Part shown: piece by piece, positions 11,101-22,159 of the stretch | Layout of the letters: the number at the start of each line of letters is the position of its first letter | Position numbering within the stretch: the first letter of the stretch is position 1 | Assembly: GCA_944474755.1 (NCBI GenBank) | Contig: OX104122.1 | Location: forward strand, 15,820,641-15,884,640 | Direction of reading: 5' to 3' | Length of the DNA stretch: 64,000 nt | Source: Limnoperna fortunei | Lineage: Eukaryota > Mollusca > Bivalvia > Mytilida > Modiolidae | Made by a program: the position numbers and the translations under genes | Notes under the pieces: model-generated | Told to the model about the DNA's origin: nothing | The model's database searches: none | What the model saw: only the letters and a program-made list of their open reading frames with translations

Positions 11101-13310
11101 GTTTACTATTTTACTTACCATGTTTACTATTTTACTTACCATGTTTATTTTACTTACCATGTTTACTATTTTACTTATGTGAACAATAATAAAGTTTTTC
11201 CATACTTGTTGTAAAATGGGTTATAAATATTTTTTGTTCTTCAATAAATCCTATTAAAAGAAAGTAAACTATAGTGAACCAGATGTAGACATATAGGATC
11301 TTACATTGGTACAAGTGGATTATCGGATTTCTTCAATCGAGATAGTCCGAGCCTTGGCGAGGACTTAAATTTCCATAATTTAACTATCGAGATTGGAGAA
11401 ATCCGATAATCCAAGAGTACTAATGTAAGATTCTGTTTCTCTAATTTTAAAAAGTAGTAAATTTGCGAAATGAAGTTCAAATTCTCCCAACCCCAATTTT
11501 ACTTTCATGACTTGAATACGCGGTAAATGGAATGTGTTTTGTTTATGACGTCATGAGTTCTTATTATGATGTTATTATTTTAGACCAATCAGCTGCTAAG
11601 AACAACAAATTCACTAGTGACGAGAACTATATTTTCCACACCGGTCAAGCGGTTGAAATATTACGTCTTAATTAGAGAAAATCAGGATTTTGTCATATCT
11701 TTTTGTTTGACCTGTTATAACATTATTGTTTTGCCTTAAATGTATCAAATAAAATACATGTAATCTATTGGTTCACTGTATATTTATCATATGTTTTGAT
11801 ACAGTACCAAAGTAGTTGGTACATGTACATGTACTTGCAAATAAATGACAAGCCAAGTAAATTGAGTATGTGACAATGGCTTTAAATAATGAGGTACGTT
11901 ACTGAAAACAACATATCTTAGTTTAAAAAGCAACTAATGTGTTGACAAAAAGTTGGGCCCCTAACTTTTTTGTTGGGCTCCTAGAATTCTAAAGGTTAGG
12001 AGCCCAGCTGGCCCCTGAAGGAAAAAACTTAAGCTCTATCCCTGATTTGTTGTGATTCTTTAATCATTCCCAATATAATGCTTATTATTTCAGACAAGAA
12101 ACACATTTTCTGTATTAACCAAACACAGAGGTTTCCTGATGCAGACATTAGATGACAAAGACTTCCATGATTGGTTATATGCCATTAATCCTCTACTGGC
12201 TGGCCAGATCAGGTAATACCATAAACAAGCTTTAATATTATACCTATTTTCAGATCTAAAAAGAACTCTTAAACTTGTATTTCATAAAAAGTAAGTTGAA
12301 CTTGGTGGATTGGTTGTAATATTGATGAAAACTACTTTTAGAAATGACAACACCTGAAAATTTCAACTTCAAATAAAAACATGGTGTGATTATCAGGGTG
12401 CTGTTTCATAAAGAGATCGCTAGTTAACGTGATTGTTATCCCATGCAATTTAAATGGGATAACGTGCACGTTAAGCTTACGATCGCTTTATGAAACGGCA
12501 CCCTGATGTGATTATAACAAATATTTGCTTCTCTTGTAATAACTTGGTAGTTCCATGTATTGTTAGTTTATTTATACACTGCAATAAGCACATAGTTATT
12601 TTATATTTTTACAAACAGACAGAGTTTTCAAACAGTTTTAAAGTATGTGGCACTTTTGTCTTGTATTAAATAATATTTCATATTTTTGCCAATGACAAAT
12701 AAGCAGCAAATTCAATAGTTACTGGCATATTTTGAGTTGAAACTAATGAGTTCATTACAGAAGTTATATTTTATGTTTACATTCACATCAGATGAAGTTC
12801 AAGGTCACTGCTAGGAACAGCTTAACACCCAAATAAAACAGAACACCATATCATCACATCAATTGTTGGATGAAGGTCAAGGTCACTACTAGGACCAGCT
12901 TTACACCCCCAATAAAACTTAAGAACATTCAATCAATTTCATTGTTGGATACAGGTCATTGTCACCGAAGTGGGAACAGCTTACCCCCAGTAAAAACTGA
13001 ACATCATATCATCACTTTAATTGTTGGATAAAGGTCAAGGTCACTCATCTGGAAAAACCTTAACCCCCAAATAAAACTGAACACCATGTTATAGTAAGCA
13101 AAGCTTCCATAATTGTAAGAGTTTTTAGATCAGTACATCTTTGTGTGATCTAGTTCCAAGGATTGCTAATTTTTGGATGATTTTCTGGAAAGAGCCATGA
13201 TTTACCAGAACCAAAAATGAACATTACTAAAATGAAGAAAAACACATAAAACTGCTTATGTTTATTATAGATCAACATTGTCCAGACGTAAAGATCCTGT
13301 AGTTTTATAA
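5034..13310 (+). CDS. unc-104/KIF1: Kinesin-3 family motor (UNC-104/KIF1), C-terminal exons with PH domain
   Basis: Five coding exons join in frame: 5034-5149, 7019-7259, 8021-8140, 12094-12212 and 13271-13310. All have AG acceptors, and the four internal donors are GT. They encode a Ser/Thr-rich linker, a segment with [20 protein letters not shown], and a pleckstrin-homology domain ([53 protein letters not shown]). The protein ends in SRRKDPVVL and stops at 13308-13310. In UNC-104/KIF1A/KIF1B this PH domain binds phosphoinositides on synaptic-vesicle precursors, while the plus-end-directed motor domain lies far upstream; motor and FHA exons are therefore outside the window. KIF1A and KIF1B cannot be separated from this fragment. 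The introns are unusually rich in mobile elements. Confidence 0.95.
5197..5455 (-). mobile_element. tRNA-derived SINE, full length with target duplication
   Basis: Flanked by a 14-bp direct repeat TTATTTTGATTGTT at 5183-5196 and 5456-5469. On the minus strand it starts with a tRNA-like head (GGCCAAGTGGTTAAA, a Leu/Ser-type A box, then a degraded B box), followed by a conserved body and a tail ending near CAAACAAACAA. It lies in the intron after the first visible kinesin exon. Confidence 0.88.
5520..5640 (+). mobile_element. 5'-truncated SINE (tail half)
   Basis: Matches the body and tail of the full SINEs: TTGACAAGGATTGCCTACC, GGCTTCCTCCCCCAATAAAA, then GTGGTGTTAAACAACATTCA and a CAAACAAACAA tail. 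The tRNA-like head is missing. Confidence 0.75.
6047..6694. mobile_element. 648-bp terminal-inverted-repeat element (MITE-like)
   Basis: Ends are inverted copies of TAGCTACAATAATGTAGCTC followed by a homopolymer T or A run, GGACGGAGCTACAAAG and ATTACTCGTAATGGAGCA, so the arms extend about 85 bp. An 8-bp direct repeat TTTACCGC flanks it at 6039-6046 and 6695-6702. No transposase is visible; it is probably a non-autonomous DNA transposon. The 8-bp duplication would fit hAT-like insertion, but the termini are not the usual CAGGG type. Confidence 0.85.
7019..7259 (+). CDS. unc-104/KIF1: Kinesin-3 exon: linker and start of PH domain
   Basis: Starts after TTTTTACTTCAG and ends at AAGTGGGTT before GTAAGT, a strong donor. 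The protein runs from [11 protein letters not shown] through a Ser cluster to [29 protein letters not shown], the first PH beta strands. Length is 1 + 80 codons, matching phase 2 of the previous exon. The open frame past 7259 to a stop at about 7275 is intron read-through. Confidence 0.95.
7507..7692 (+). mobile_element. SINE copy, head and body, 3' part lost
   Basis: The head GGGGCCTCAGTGGCCAAGTT, the CTGTCAACACTGAGGTTGCA stretch, and body motifs GGGTGTACTCGACTCCAAT and GGATTGCCAGTTTTCCTACC follow the family order. Similarity stops after CCAGCTTCCTCT. Plus orientation, kinesin intron. Confidence 0.8.
8021..8140 (+). CDS. unc-104/KIF1: Kinesin-3 exon: PH domain core
   Basis: Begins directly after TATTTTTTAG and ends at CTGTTGAAG before GTAAGC. 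Forty codons in phase 0 encode [18 protein letters not shown], then [19 protein letters not shown], the most conserved stretch of the KIF1 PH domain. Its last 45 bp and the donor are copied four more times downstream. Confidence 0.97.
8096..8616 (+). repeat. Tandem duplication of the exon end plus splice donor (~50 bp, five copies, last split by a SINE)
   Basis: The true exon end (8096-8140) is followed by near copies at 8141-8190, 8191-8240 and 8241-8290, each starting GTAAGCTACATCAGATAAAA and ending in a copy of the exon terminus. A fourth copy starts at 8291 with GTGTTACATTACAG and is interrupted at 8320-8581 by a SINE. It resumes after the SINE and ends AAAAG before GTACAT. Every junction offers another GT donor. 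Reading past the first donor reaches TAA after five codons. Confidence 0.95.
8320..8581 (-). mobile_element. tRNA-derived SINE, full length, inside the exon-junction repeat
   Basis: A perfect 13-bp target duplication AGAATATAGTGAA lies at 8307-8319 and 8582-8594. The minus strand has a Leu/Ser-type A box (GGTGGCCGAGTGATCAAGG), a B box (GGGTTCGATTTTCAC), a body with CAGGGTGTACTCAACTCC, and a tail ending CATTCAAACAAAAC. RNA polymerase III transcription is expected from the boxes; movement would need LINE enzymes. Confidence 0.95.
8625..8755 (+). mobile_element. 5'-truncated SINE (tail half)
   Basis: Body and tail motifs TTTGGCTTCCTCTACCAATA, AAAACTGGATGCCACAATAT and GTGGCATTAAACATCATTCA match the family. 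It lies just after the split repeat copy, in the opposite orientation to the SINE at 8320-8581. Confidence 0.75.
9265..10726. mobile_element. 1.46-kb foldback transposon, 10-bp target duplication
   Basis: The ends are inverted copies of TGGTCATTTCGTACCCTGAC followed by CATTTCGTACCCTTAC, and the inverted similarity continues far inward (GTGACTTTACCCAAACTTAC at left pairs with GGGTAAGTTTGGGTAAAAAG at right). TCCTAGTAAC is duplicated exactly at 9255-9264 and 10727-10736. No coding capacity is seen. A 9-10 bp duplication with long inverted ends suggests a Mutator-like foldback element, but the superfamily is inference. Confidence 0.85.
10745..11060 (+). pseudogene. Two short overlapping frames, possible transposase remnant
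   Basis: 10745-10867 encodes 40 residues starting [20 protein letters not shown] and ending in a Lys/Arg-rich stretch. A second frame, 10845-11060 (71 aa, from MPMFLTSS), is acidic ([10 protein letters not shown]). Both sit inside the hAT-like element, right of the nested foldback. A basic N-terminal stretch would suit a DNA-binding transposase, but I cannot name a family. It could also be chance coding. Confidence 0.3.
11066..11178. repeat. 21-bp tandem repeat, about 5 copies
   Basis: Unit TATTTTACTTACCATGTTTAC repeated head to tail, with one shortened copy in the fourth position. Confidence 0.92.
11296..11433. repeat. Imperfect inverted repeat, ~50-bp arms
   Basis: The left arm GATCTTACATTGGTACAAGT continuing through GGATTATCGGATTTCTTCAA pairs with 11384-11433. 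The loop of about 40 bp contains a smaller GTCC...GGAC stem. It could be a small MITE or an internal part of the hAT-like element. Confidence 0.8.
12094..12212 (+). CDS. unc-104/KIF1: Kinesin-3 exon: C-terminal helix of PH domain
   Basis: Starts after CTTATTATTTCAG and ends CAGATCAG before GTAATA. Encodes [17 protein letters not shown], then [18 protein letters not shown], the PH C-terminal helix with its conserved Trp. Length leaves phase 2 for the last exon. The acceptor lies about 50 bp from the end of the hAT-like element. Confidence 0.96.
12394..12506. mobile_element. 113-bp palindromic hAT-like MITE
   Basis: Terminal CAGGGTGCTGTTTCATAAAG pairs with CTTTATGAAACGGCACCCTG, and the arms continue through GATCG and GTTATCCCAT to a loop of about 15 bp. 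TGTGATTAT lies on both sides (12385-12393 and 12507-12515). It is entirely hairpin and has no coding capacity. Confidence 0.88.
12788..13090. repeat. ~79-bp degenerate tandem repeat, four copies
   Basis: Four copies share GAAGGTCAAGGTCACT, then a CAGCTT..ACACCC..AATAAAAC segment and CATATCATCACATCAATTGTTGG. Located in the last kinesin intron. Confidence 0.85.
13271..13310 (+). CDS. unc-104/KIF1: Kinesin-3 last coding exon and stop
   Basis: Follows TTTATTATAG. Completing the split Arg codon, it encodes [12 protein letters not shown] and TAA at 13308-13310. The SxLSRR motif right after the PH domain is characteristic of UNC-104/KIF1 C-termini. Confidence 0.95.
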
Positions 13311-16300
13311 AGATGACTGTCCTGGATAAGAAGGATTAGACTATTCATCAGACGACATTACATATAGTTGACAAGTCATGTGATATAGTAAATTGATGTG
13401 ATCTCTGTGTTATGTGCAATATAGATGCTAAGCTTTATATATCTGTCTCTGCTTTCATATCATGTTGGTTAATGATGTTCCAAAAAATTTTAATGAGGGT
13501 GATTTATGGCTAACCACCATCTACAAAATTGTTTATATTGAGCATAAAGTTTGCTCACCACCACAAAGCCCCCAAATAATATTGGAACAACCCTTAGCAT
13601 GCAGTCAACATTGAAATATCGTACATCTGTAATATGTTCTGTTATGGTTGGTACCCCGCTTCGAGGACTCTCCATCTGTTCGTCCATTCCTTCCTAACAA
13701 AAAATTTCTGTCAGTTTTCTAAGCAACTGTAGGATGTAGAAGCCTGATATTTTACATATTGCTTCATCCTATAGTACCATATGGTGTATGCCGATTTTAT
13801 GCTCCTTGTTTATCTACTTCCTGTTTACCAAATACTTTGATTTTTACACATAGTTGACATACATGCGCAATTTCCATTGCAGTTTTCTAAGCAACTATAG
13901 GATGCAGATTTTATGCTCCTTGGTCATCTTGTCGAAGCGGAGGTATCACTAGTGAGCATTAGCTCACAGATTTACCTCGTATTCTTTTGAATATTGATGT
14001 AGATTGTGCATTTTAAACTCTTTTTTTTTTGGTTTATTAGTTTTATTTGTGATCAAATGTATCCTTTAATCAGACGACTGTTTTAAGCATGCTTTGAAAG
14101 CAGAGACCAGTGAGTTGTTACATTGTATATTTTGTTATGTTGTAAATATTTCTTATTTATTAATTAATATAACTATTGTTAATAGGATTTAAAACTTCTT
14201 GAAATTATGGACAGTACAATATTTTCTTTTTAGTTCTAATTTGAAGTATTTCCTAAAATTCTTTAAATAGTGGATTATAGATGTGGAAAATTAATGATAC
14301 AATTGAATGATTCCACTGATACAGTTGAATGATTTTGATATTTAGGATGTTTTAACCAATTATATAATATGAATATAGGCACAGACTAAATGCACCACAC
14401 ATTTTATGATTGGCATTCCTGTGGTCGCATGATGTCATTCTTTAAAGTTGATGACATCAAATGAATTCATAAGAGGGGTTGTCTGCCTGCTACAGACTAT
14501 GCTTGATATGAAGGAATCGGACAGTAAACTGTCATAACGGAAAAACCGGAATACTTATTAAAAACAACCAATACATAATGTATAATATTCCATAAATTAC
14601 AGACTAGTAATCAGTTCAAATATAAAGGTTATTTCTCATATATTTGATATTATATAAAAGGTTTAATGTATAATAGTTTTTTTTATCTTTAAAAGATTAA
14701 ATAGTTTGTTTAGTTTGTATTGATTATATTTCATTAATTGATGTAGAGTAGTCAGTTTCCGAATTATTTTTATTAATTGATAGAATATATGAACAGGTCG
14801 TCTTTCTGTATTTCTTGTCAATTAATTACCCTATATAAATACGTTCAAATTATTTGAAATTGGCTGTGTCAAAATAAAATTCAGACTTTTGGAGAAAGAA
14901 AATGTATTGGTTAAGGAATATGTCACATAAGGAATCATTATAATTTCCGATTTTTAAATGTTGGTATTGTACATTGTTGTTCGTCAGTCTTGGTATATTA
15001 TTGTATAGTTCTGTACATTGTTTTTCAACAATCATTACTTCCATTATTACCAGCTAGTACTGACCAACAAATCTTTATAAAATGATAAAGAATTTGTTAA
15101 AAACTAAACATATTCCTTTTTTGTTTAAAATGTTTCAATTGATATTTAATTCTGTTTGAAATCCAATAAAGAAACAGTTTAGAAAATTCCATCAAAGTTA
15201 ATATGTCTGTAATATTGAACCCCACTATTGTGTGTCAGCAAGGTTTAATAGTTTCTGTATTGTCATTTATAATATTCCATGATCATCAGGGCAGATATAT
15301 CATTGACTGCTAGAATTGTTTTTGTTTGACGTCCCCTCATACATATAAATAATTCAATTGCAATTATACAAGATTAGGAATTAATTAATGAGAAATTAAT
15401 GTACAAAATTCGGCCATCTATAATTAGCATTTGATCAGGCTGGACAAAGAGTGATACTTTTATATGTACAGATTTGTTTGAAAATTTATTGAGCTTTCTG
15501 TGATAAATGTAATTTTGTTTAGAGAAATTGGGCATATAAACCTACAATTTGAATTAAAACCTGTTTAATGCTACTACCTAAATTTGCTGATACACAAGTC
15601 AATACTTTTGAGTTTTGTTTCAATTACCATACCATTATTAAAATTCTTAAGTTTTGCTTAGCTAAAACAGGGATTTAAACTCACATTAAGCCAAGATTTT
15701 GTTTTGAGAAATTAGGGCTTTTTCTTATATTTAATTCCACACAATGAACATACAGCTTTTCCATTGGATTTCTAGTCTGTATATAAGAAAGTTAAAGTAA
15801 ATAGGAAAATGAAGTAAGTGCAAATGTATCTTCCATAGAAGTCCCCTTTGATATGTAGAGTATATAGTTTAATTAGTTTCTACAAGTAATTTAAAATTGG
15901 CTGCTATTAGAAATTGATTTATGATCTTGTGATTCTGTTCTTGTTTGTTAAGCTTTGTGTGTTTATTAGTGGTTGCAGGTTAGATTCAATATTAGGTTGA
16001 ACTATATGTGCCAAATAATTTTACAAAGGCTTTTTACTGTGGTAGATATTGTATATGTAACTTAGGCCAATCTGTTGACAATGTTTGTCACCATTTTGGA
16101 GCTTATTTTATAGTTTTTTTTATGCAAAATTGTTTGTAGTTTTTCACTTTATATTTGTTTAATGTGTTGCTGCTTTAATTACATAACACCGTTTAATAAC
16201 ACAATGTAAAGCTTACAAAATCTGAAATTAATATTTGGAAATGTTTAGTTTTACATTTTTTTAGATGTGGTCTTAATAAGTTAAATGTTTGGTAAACAAT

Positions 16301-16834
16301 ATTTGAGGACTTAAACCAGCAAATTTATTTTCGGATTTTCGTAAACTTGCATGCTCAAAATTCTGCCTGAAAAACCCAATATGCATAAAAACAATCTAAG
16401 ATTAAATTTTTAATTGGATTGCCATAAATTGTTGGTAATTAATTGTGCACAATTTAGAAAGCCTTAAATGTGTGATCGTTTTAATTTTTTGCAGTCTCCA
16501 TTTTGCTGCACTTAAACAAATACAGTAGACCCTTCATTATAATACCATCCTTTTAGTTCCTTAGCTATAAGACAATCCCTTTTGCCTTGATAAATTGGCC
16601 TTGTGAGAGTGTATCTTTTAGTTAGGAAGCACAAAACAAATGTATCATTATACCTTTGGTGGCAGAGGTTTTTGTGGGGAGGAACCCTTGGTAAACACTT
16701 TGTTGAGGGGTCTGTGCTAAGAGGGATCTTTATTGAAAGGAACATCTGGTTAGGAGGCCTATGGTGCAAGGGACATTTAGTGGGGATTTGGTCCGGCTGC
16801 TGTTGGTGGGAAATACCTTGGTGAGATGGCCGTT
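13311..16834 (+). other. Probable kinesin 3'UTR running into intergenic DNA
   Basis: AT-rich sequence without convincing exons. AATAAA occurs at 14873-14878 and 15165-15170, either of which could end the transcript. A segment with TTTTCTAAGCAACTRTAGGAT is duplicated at about 13715 and 13880. From about 16660 degenerate relatives of the adjacent 43-bp repeat appear. Confidence 0.5.
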
Positions 16835-17135
16835 AATGAGAGTGCCTCTGATGAGAGAGACCTTAGGTGGGGCATTTGATGGGAATGCCTCTGGTGAGAG
16901 AGACCTTTGGTGGGGCATTTGATGAAAATGCCTCTGGTGAGAGAGACCTTTGGTCGGGCCCTTGACGAGAATCCCTCTGGAGAGACAGACCTTTGGTGGG
17001 GCATTTTATGAGAATGCCTCTGGTGAGAGAGATCTTTGGTGGGGCATTTAATGAAAATGCCTTTGGTGAGGCCCTTGAGAGTGCCCCTGGTGTGAGAGAC
17101 CTTTGGTGGGGCATTTGATGAGAATGCCTCTTACA
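16835..17135. repeat. 43-bp minisatellite, about 7 degenerate copies
   Basis: Unit AATGCCTCTGGTGAGAGAGA followed by CCTTTGGTGGGGCATTTGATG, with substitutions and small deletions. The overlapping minus-strand frames rich in RSLSP are repeat artefacts. Confidence 0.9.
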
Positions 17136-20100
17136 AGACTGGACATATAAATGAGGATTTACTGTACTTGTTTATTGTAGCTAACCACCTATGTTTGATC
17201 CCAATTTTATTGGGTGCAAACAAGGCTGCATGATGTACTTAACTGCAAACCTACTAAGTTCTTGCACAGGTTCACCAGCTTCCTCTTAAAATAATGTTGT
17301 TAGATTACAGCTGAAAAGTGGATAGCAACAGGAAACAACACTTGACAGAATATCTTTGTAAGGGTGTCTGTAGTTAATCAGGATGTTCAGTGTTCAGATG
17401 CAATGTAACATAAGGCATTAACATGCTTGACTTTCTGGTGCTGTGTTGTGATTTCGTTACATATAATTTTGCATGTTATAATCTACCTCTATAGCCAGTT
17501 TTATGAAGTGACTGTCTGTTCAGGTCAGTCGGATGCAGTGACTGTCTGACTATAACTGTTCAGTGTGATTTGCAAAATCACTAGCTTACTACAACATTGG
17601 ATTCAATATCATTTTTGTGTAATACCTTAATTTTCTTTGATTTCATGGGGAATGGGAATCCAGGTATTAAAGCTCTCAAAGAAATAGGATCAAATGATAA
17701 ATCCATGAAATTAGTTATTCCTGAAAGTGGAATATTATCTCAAACCATGAACATTAGTACCTATCATAATAAATTAAGCAATGAAATAATTCTTAATAAT
17801 ATTTACTGAGAAAGAGTTCTTTTTTTCTTTTTTTTACTTTAAATAAATTAATTAATATTGATGCAGTTAGAATATAACTTCTCATCCAGCAGTGGGTGTA
17901 ATGTTGACTGTAAATGCTGAATGGCAACCCTCTCTGTTATATAAGCAAGTGTAATACTAATTGCTGTCCAGTCAGTCAGAATGTATTTGTAAATATTCCA
18001 TTTATTCTGTATTTTGTAGTTTTATTCCCAAGGAACAATAGTATATACAGAATCAACTAAATATGTTGTTAATAGCAACTTGAATGTCATTCTTTAAAAA
18101 TCAAAACAAACCCATAAGTATATTTTCAAGGGGTTTTGTGCAAGAGAAACTTTTCTAAAATAAAATAAAACGAGTTGAGAGATTTCATATTTTATGCTGT
18201 AAACATGAAAGTGTAGGTTTATTTTCTTATTTAAACATCAAATAATGACAAAAACAAATTTAATGGATAGAAAATCATTCATTGGGAATTATCTACATGG
18301 ATGTTCTGTCAAGACTACCAGGCTGTTCTGTCAAGGGTACCAGGCTGTTATGTCAAGGGTACCAGAAATTATCATTATTTACTTGTATAGAATGGAGTTG
18401 TCAACAGACATTTTGTCAAACAATTTAATTTCTTAAAGGTTGTATAATTTGTTTTTTTTTCACTTTGAAGACTTAACACTCAGATGATGTTCACTTACAT
18501 TTGGCAGCAAAGTGCAGATAGTGTCCTCAAAACGGTGATCTTGATAAAAACAAGGTTAACATATGACCTTGATCCAAATCTTGGATCTAGGTCATTGCTG
18601 TTTCGATTTCAGGGGATTGCTTTATGCCACTTTATTTTACACAGCCTGGTACCAACTTATTTGTTGACGTCTACATATTGTCTTATAGTATGCAAATAGT
18701 ATGTGCAATATTAATCATATTCAGATATGTTATTGTTTATTTATGTTGCCATAGCAACAATTTGTGATCTGTACAGCTTTTCTGTTGATGTGATATTGCA
18801 GACATTAAAAAATCAAACAAAATGTTATGTTATTATCTTTTCATCAGATCATCAATAACCGCAAGTGTAATTACTCCAGGCTGAAAATAGACAAGAAGAA
18901 CAACAGTAAATTCATTAAATATGTATTTAAAATGTAAGAATAGGTGAATGTCTCAGATGATCTAGAACTTGATCTACTCGCTCTTGCAGTAAATTCATTA
19001 AAATATGTTTTAATTTAAAATGATAACTTAAGAATATTCTTTTGAAAAAGTACTTTTGTAAAGACTGATGTCAAGTACAAACAACTGGCTGTGACGTTGA
19101 TGATTGACAGCTAAGGTAGGAATAGAATAGAATAGAATATTTTTATTAGACCAAATCAGGGCCCACAAAGGGCAAATGACATTACAATTATAATTAGGCA
19201 TAAACATATAACTATTACAATTGAACATATCATTCACAAAATTGACAAACAATAACAATTTAAGTATTAAAATAGTACACATTTAAGTATTAAAATAGTA
19301 ATTTCACCAGTGACCCATATTTGAATACGTAGTGTGGCAAAAGATATATATTTTATACAGGTATAAATTAAAGATGAAGTATATATGGCCAAAAAATTAT
19401 AATGTTAGACCTCCTCGTACCCAATGCACAATGACGAAATGTGATTGCCATTATGCAGAGGGGACCAAGGGTAGATACTTAAAGGTCAAATTGGTATGTT
19501 GTAGGTGTTGAACCTCCTCGTACCCAATGCATCACAGCAATTAGTTTATAATCGCTATAATGCAGTGGATACCAAGGGTAGATACAATAAGGTTCATTTT
19601 TTGATATATGTATACATTGCATTTTTTGGGCCATACAGTAATAGGTAAATAATGTTGACATATGACGTCCAGTGAAAACTATGAATTGTTTATTACATTT
19701 TTTACCTCATTTGAGGAAATAAAGCGGGAAAGACACAGACGAACTTGTGAATTTTCACAGCACAATAACCATTTGAGTTTATCTGTATTATTTAGGTAAT
19801 GAAAGTTTGGACATGACTTTGTGATTAATTATTACAATTGCTTTCTATCTTCAAGGTGGGAAGGGCAGTTAAAAAGAAAATGAATTTCGTCTTCCACCTG
19901 TCCCAATGTAGGTGTGTTATACATGGTTTTGTAGATAAATTAATGTAGTTTAAGATTGTGTGTGTGGTTCCCAAATTAAATTAGAAACACCGACGCCCGA
20001 TCGAAAAATTCTCGAAATTCAAGAGCTGGTCGAAAAATTTTTCTTCAAAAGTTAAGAACCTTGTGTTATATTATATATATAGTATAGTATAGGGGTAATT

Positions 20101-21181
20101 TGTTTTCCGAAACAAGTGCCTGTGCACGAGAGACAAACTCGTTTCGTTTTTTGGTTTTTGGAAAGCAACGCGATATTTGCCGATTCTCGCGATAGCTGTT
20201 CACTGAAATTGCGCACTACGACAAATTTAGTTCTCACAGTGGCACCGTTGTATAATATTTAACGACATTATTATGAAGTGATTTTATGATTTTTTTTGTA
20301 CGATCGTGTGGTCGTCATTTCAGACGGATTTGCATGCTAATTCTTTACGAGTTAATTTAAATGAAAATCAACACAAAAGTGGGTGCTTTTTCGATGTACA
20401 GATTTGGAAAAATGGGCGCAGAGGCGCCATCTATAAAAATTGTTAAGGTTGAGAGAACGGCATGTGTAAGTTTCGTAAATAAAATAAAAGTAATTAAATT
20501 AAATATAACAATTTCTTACTAATAAAAATATTGAATAAAAAACATTTTGGTGTTTATGACACAAGAATAATAAATTGATTATTTATACAACCATATTTCT
20601 GAAAATTGACCTCGATGACCTTAAACAACTCCAGATTCGAATGATGCAGACGATACAGACGATCTGCGTGATTAATGACAAGTGTAATTAAACCATGTGT
20701 TATCTTGACACTTTCCTTCAAATTCCATTGTGATAAACTGAGTGCACAAACTGTAAGCTTCAATAAATTACACGATTATGAATTAAATTATTTATTCAAT
20801 ATCTAAAAAAACATTAGGGCTGAAACGGGTACTGAGCTGAAAAGCAATCAGAGCGATGCCTAAATCCGATTATGTGCGTGACACAGTAATGTCTCAGGAA
20901 AGAACATTTTGGGGGAATAATATGTTGGCCTAACATAATACTGCCCAAACGAGATATGAAACGTGTTACCAGCCCAAGTGAATGTCGAGTGCCCCCAAAA
21001 TGAAAAGAAGTAATGTGGTGACGGTGTGCTCAGAAGTAGCATGTTTTCTCTGTTTAACTAACTGAAAAGTAATCGGGTTGATCTTGATCGTTAAAGTCTA
21101 TGTAAAAAAAATCCTTAACAACAATGTAACAAGATCAACAATTTGCTTATAAAGAACACGGGTGGGAGGTATTACAATATA
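17136..21181. other. Intergenic sequence with small repeats, no gene seen
   Basis: Includes three ~22-bp copies of TGTTCTGTCAAGGGTACCAGGC at 18301-18366, a short AATAG run at 19125-19140, and a duplicated block at 19383-19610. Short frames here lack codon structure, splice context or recognisable domains. Confidence 0.5.
19383..19610. repeat. ~102-bp tandem duplication
   Basis: ACCTCCTCGTACCCAATGCA and, further on, ACCAAGGGTAGATAC occur in the same order in two adjacent copies, starting near 19407 and 19509. Confidence 0.85.
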
Positions 21182-22127
21182 TCAACTATTTACAAATCGT
21201 CGCGACAGTTTCTCCAGAGCTTTTTTATCATATTTAGAAGTTCTGACGTATCGGCCGAAACAACCAGATTTCCACCTTCCCAAAGTTTGTATCATGCTGT
21301 CTTCAACACCAGATGAGCTAGCTGTTGTGGCTGCTCCTGAACGGAAAGAATGGCAACTATAAAGCTGTTCATTGAATCCTAAGGCAGTTAAAATAGTTTT
21401 TAACTTATTAATAAAAATCATTCCTATTTAGTGGTAATCCAGCTTCATCTATAAAAAGTAAATCAGTCTGTTTGGCTTTTTGGCTCTTTCGGAAGTCCAT
21501 AAACCTGTGTAACTGTTTGTTTGGACAAATGTTATTGTTCATCTTAAATAAAGAAATAGAAAAAGCATCCGTTTTCGAAGCTTTTAAATTAACCACGACT
21601 TCATTATCGGAAACAAAGTTGACATCCTCTATAAATAAATTTAAAGTAGGATTAAAAGTCTTTCGGCAGGTAAACTCGCTGCATCTGAGAAAACCATAAA
21701 ACGCTAATGTACATGCTGTTTGAATCGTTAAGTCTGTACACTGTGTATTCCGTGTAATCCATCAGCTAAACGCTTATGTAAAACAATATGTCAATTGTAA
21801 TTGGTAGCTTTATATTTTTAGTATCAAACTTTTTAATTGCCATTAACATATAATCTAAACGCACCAGGTTATTGCGTACTTATCACACAAAGGGTTAATA
21901 CCATAATAATTAATTACATAAAAACGAATTCCAGCTAGATACAGCTTAATGGTAGAATATTTCAATTTTAACACTGATTGACAATGTGCTACGAAGTATA
22001 ACAATAAATCTTCACTAACATTCAACATTACACTTGACATATTACATCCATTAATATGTAAAGAACAGAAATTGATAAAACACTTAGCTCCAATAGATAC
22101 ATATACATTCCTTGTAATTGTATTCAC
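21182..22127 (-). pseudogene. Tyrosine recombinase of DIRS-like element (broken)
   Basis: Three successive pieces are visible. 22127-21855 is an N-terminal SAM-like domain (LLLYFVAHCQ, LKYSTIKLYLAGIRFYV). Around 21700-21600 is AFYGFLRCSEF with the first catalytic Arg. 21421-21182 is the C-terminal catalytic part, with HSFR (the HxxR motif), then TLGRW and a candidate nucleophile Tyr in GRYVR. Frames shift between pieces. The enzyme family inserts the circular DNA form by site-specific recombination. Confidence 0.85.
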
Positions 22128-22159
22128 ACAGTTATTAACGAAATAATGTACTGTTTCTT

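Larger units (their letters stand above)
8810..12044. mobile_element. hAT-like element, ~3.2 kb, degenerate
   Basis: The left end CAGGGATGAAACTTAA and right end TTAAGCTCTATCCCTG form imperfect terminal inverted repeats starting CAGGGAT, typical of hAT transposons. ATTTGTT flanks both sides (8803-8809 and 12045-12051), close to the 8-bp duplication of that superfamily. GC-rich palindromes with GGGCGGGCGACC and GGCTCCTAG lie just inside each end. The interior holds a nested foldback element and two short overlapping reading frames that may be transposase remnants. The right end is only 49 bp upstream of a kinesin exon. Confidence 0.65.

Noticed and set aside
16512..17114. Overlapping minus-strand frames rich in RSLSPEAF
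   Set aside because: Produced by the 43-bp minisatellite and its degenerate flank.
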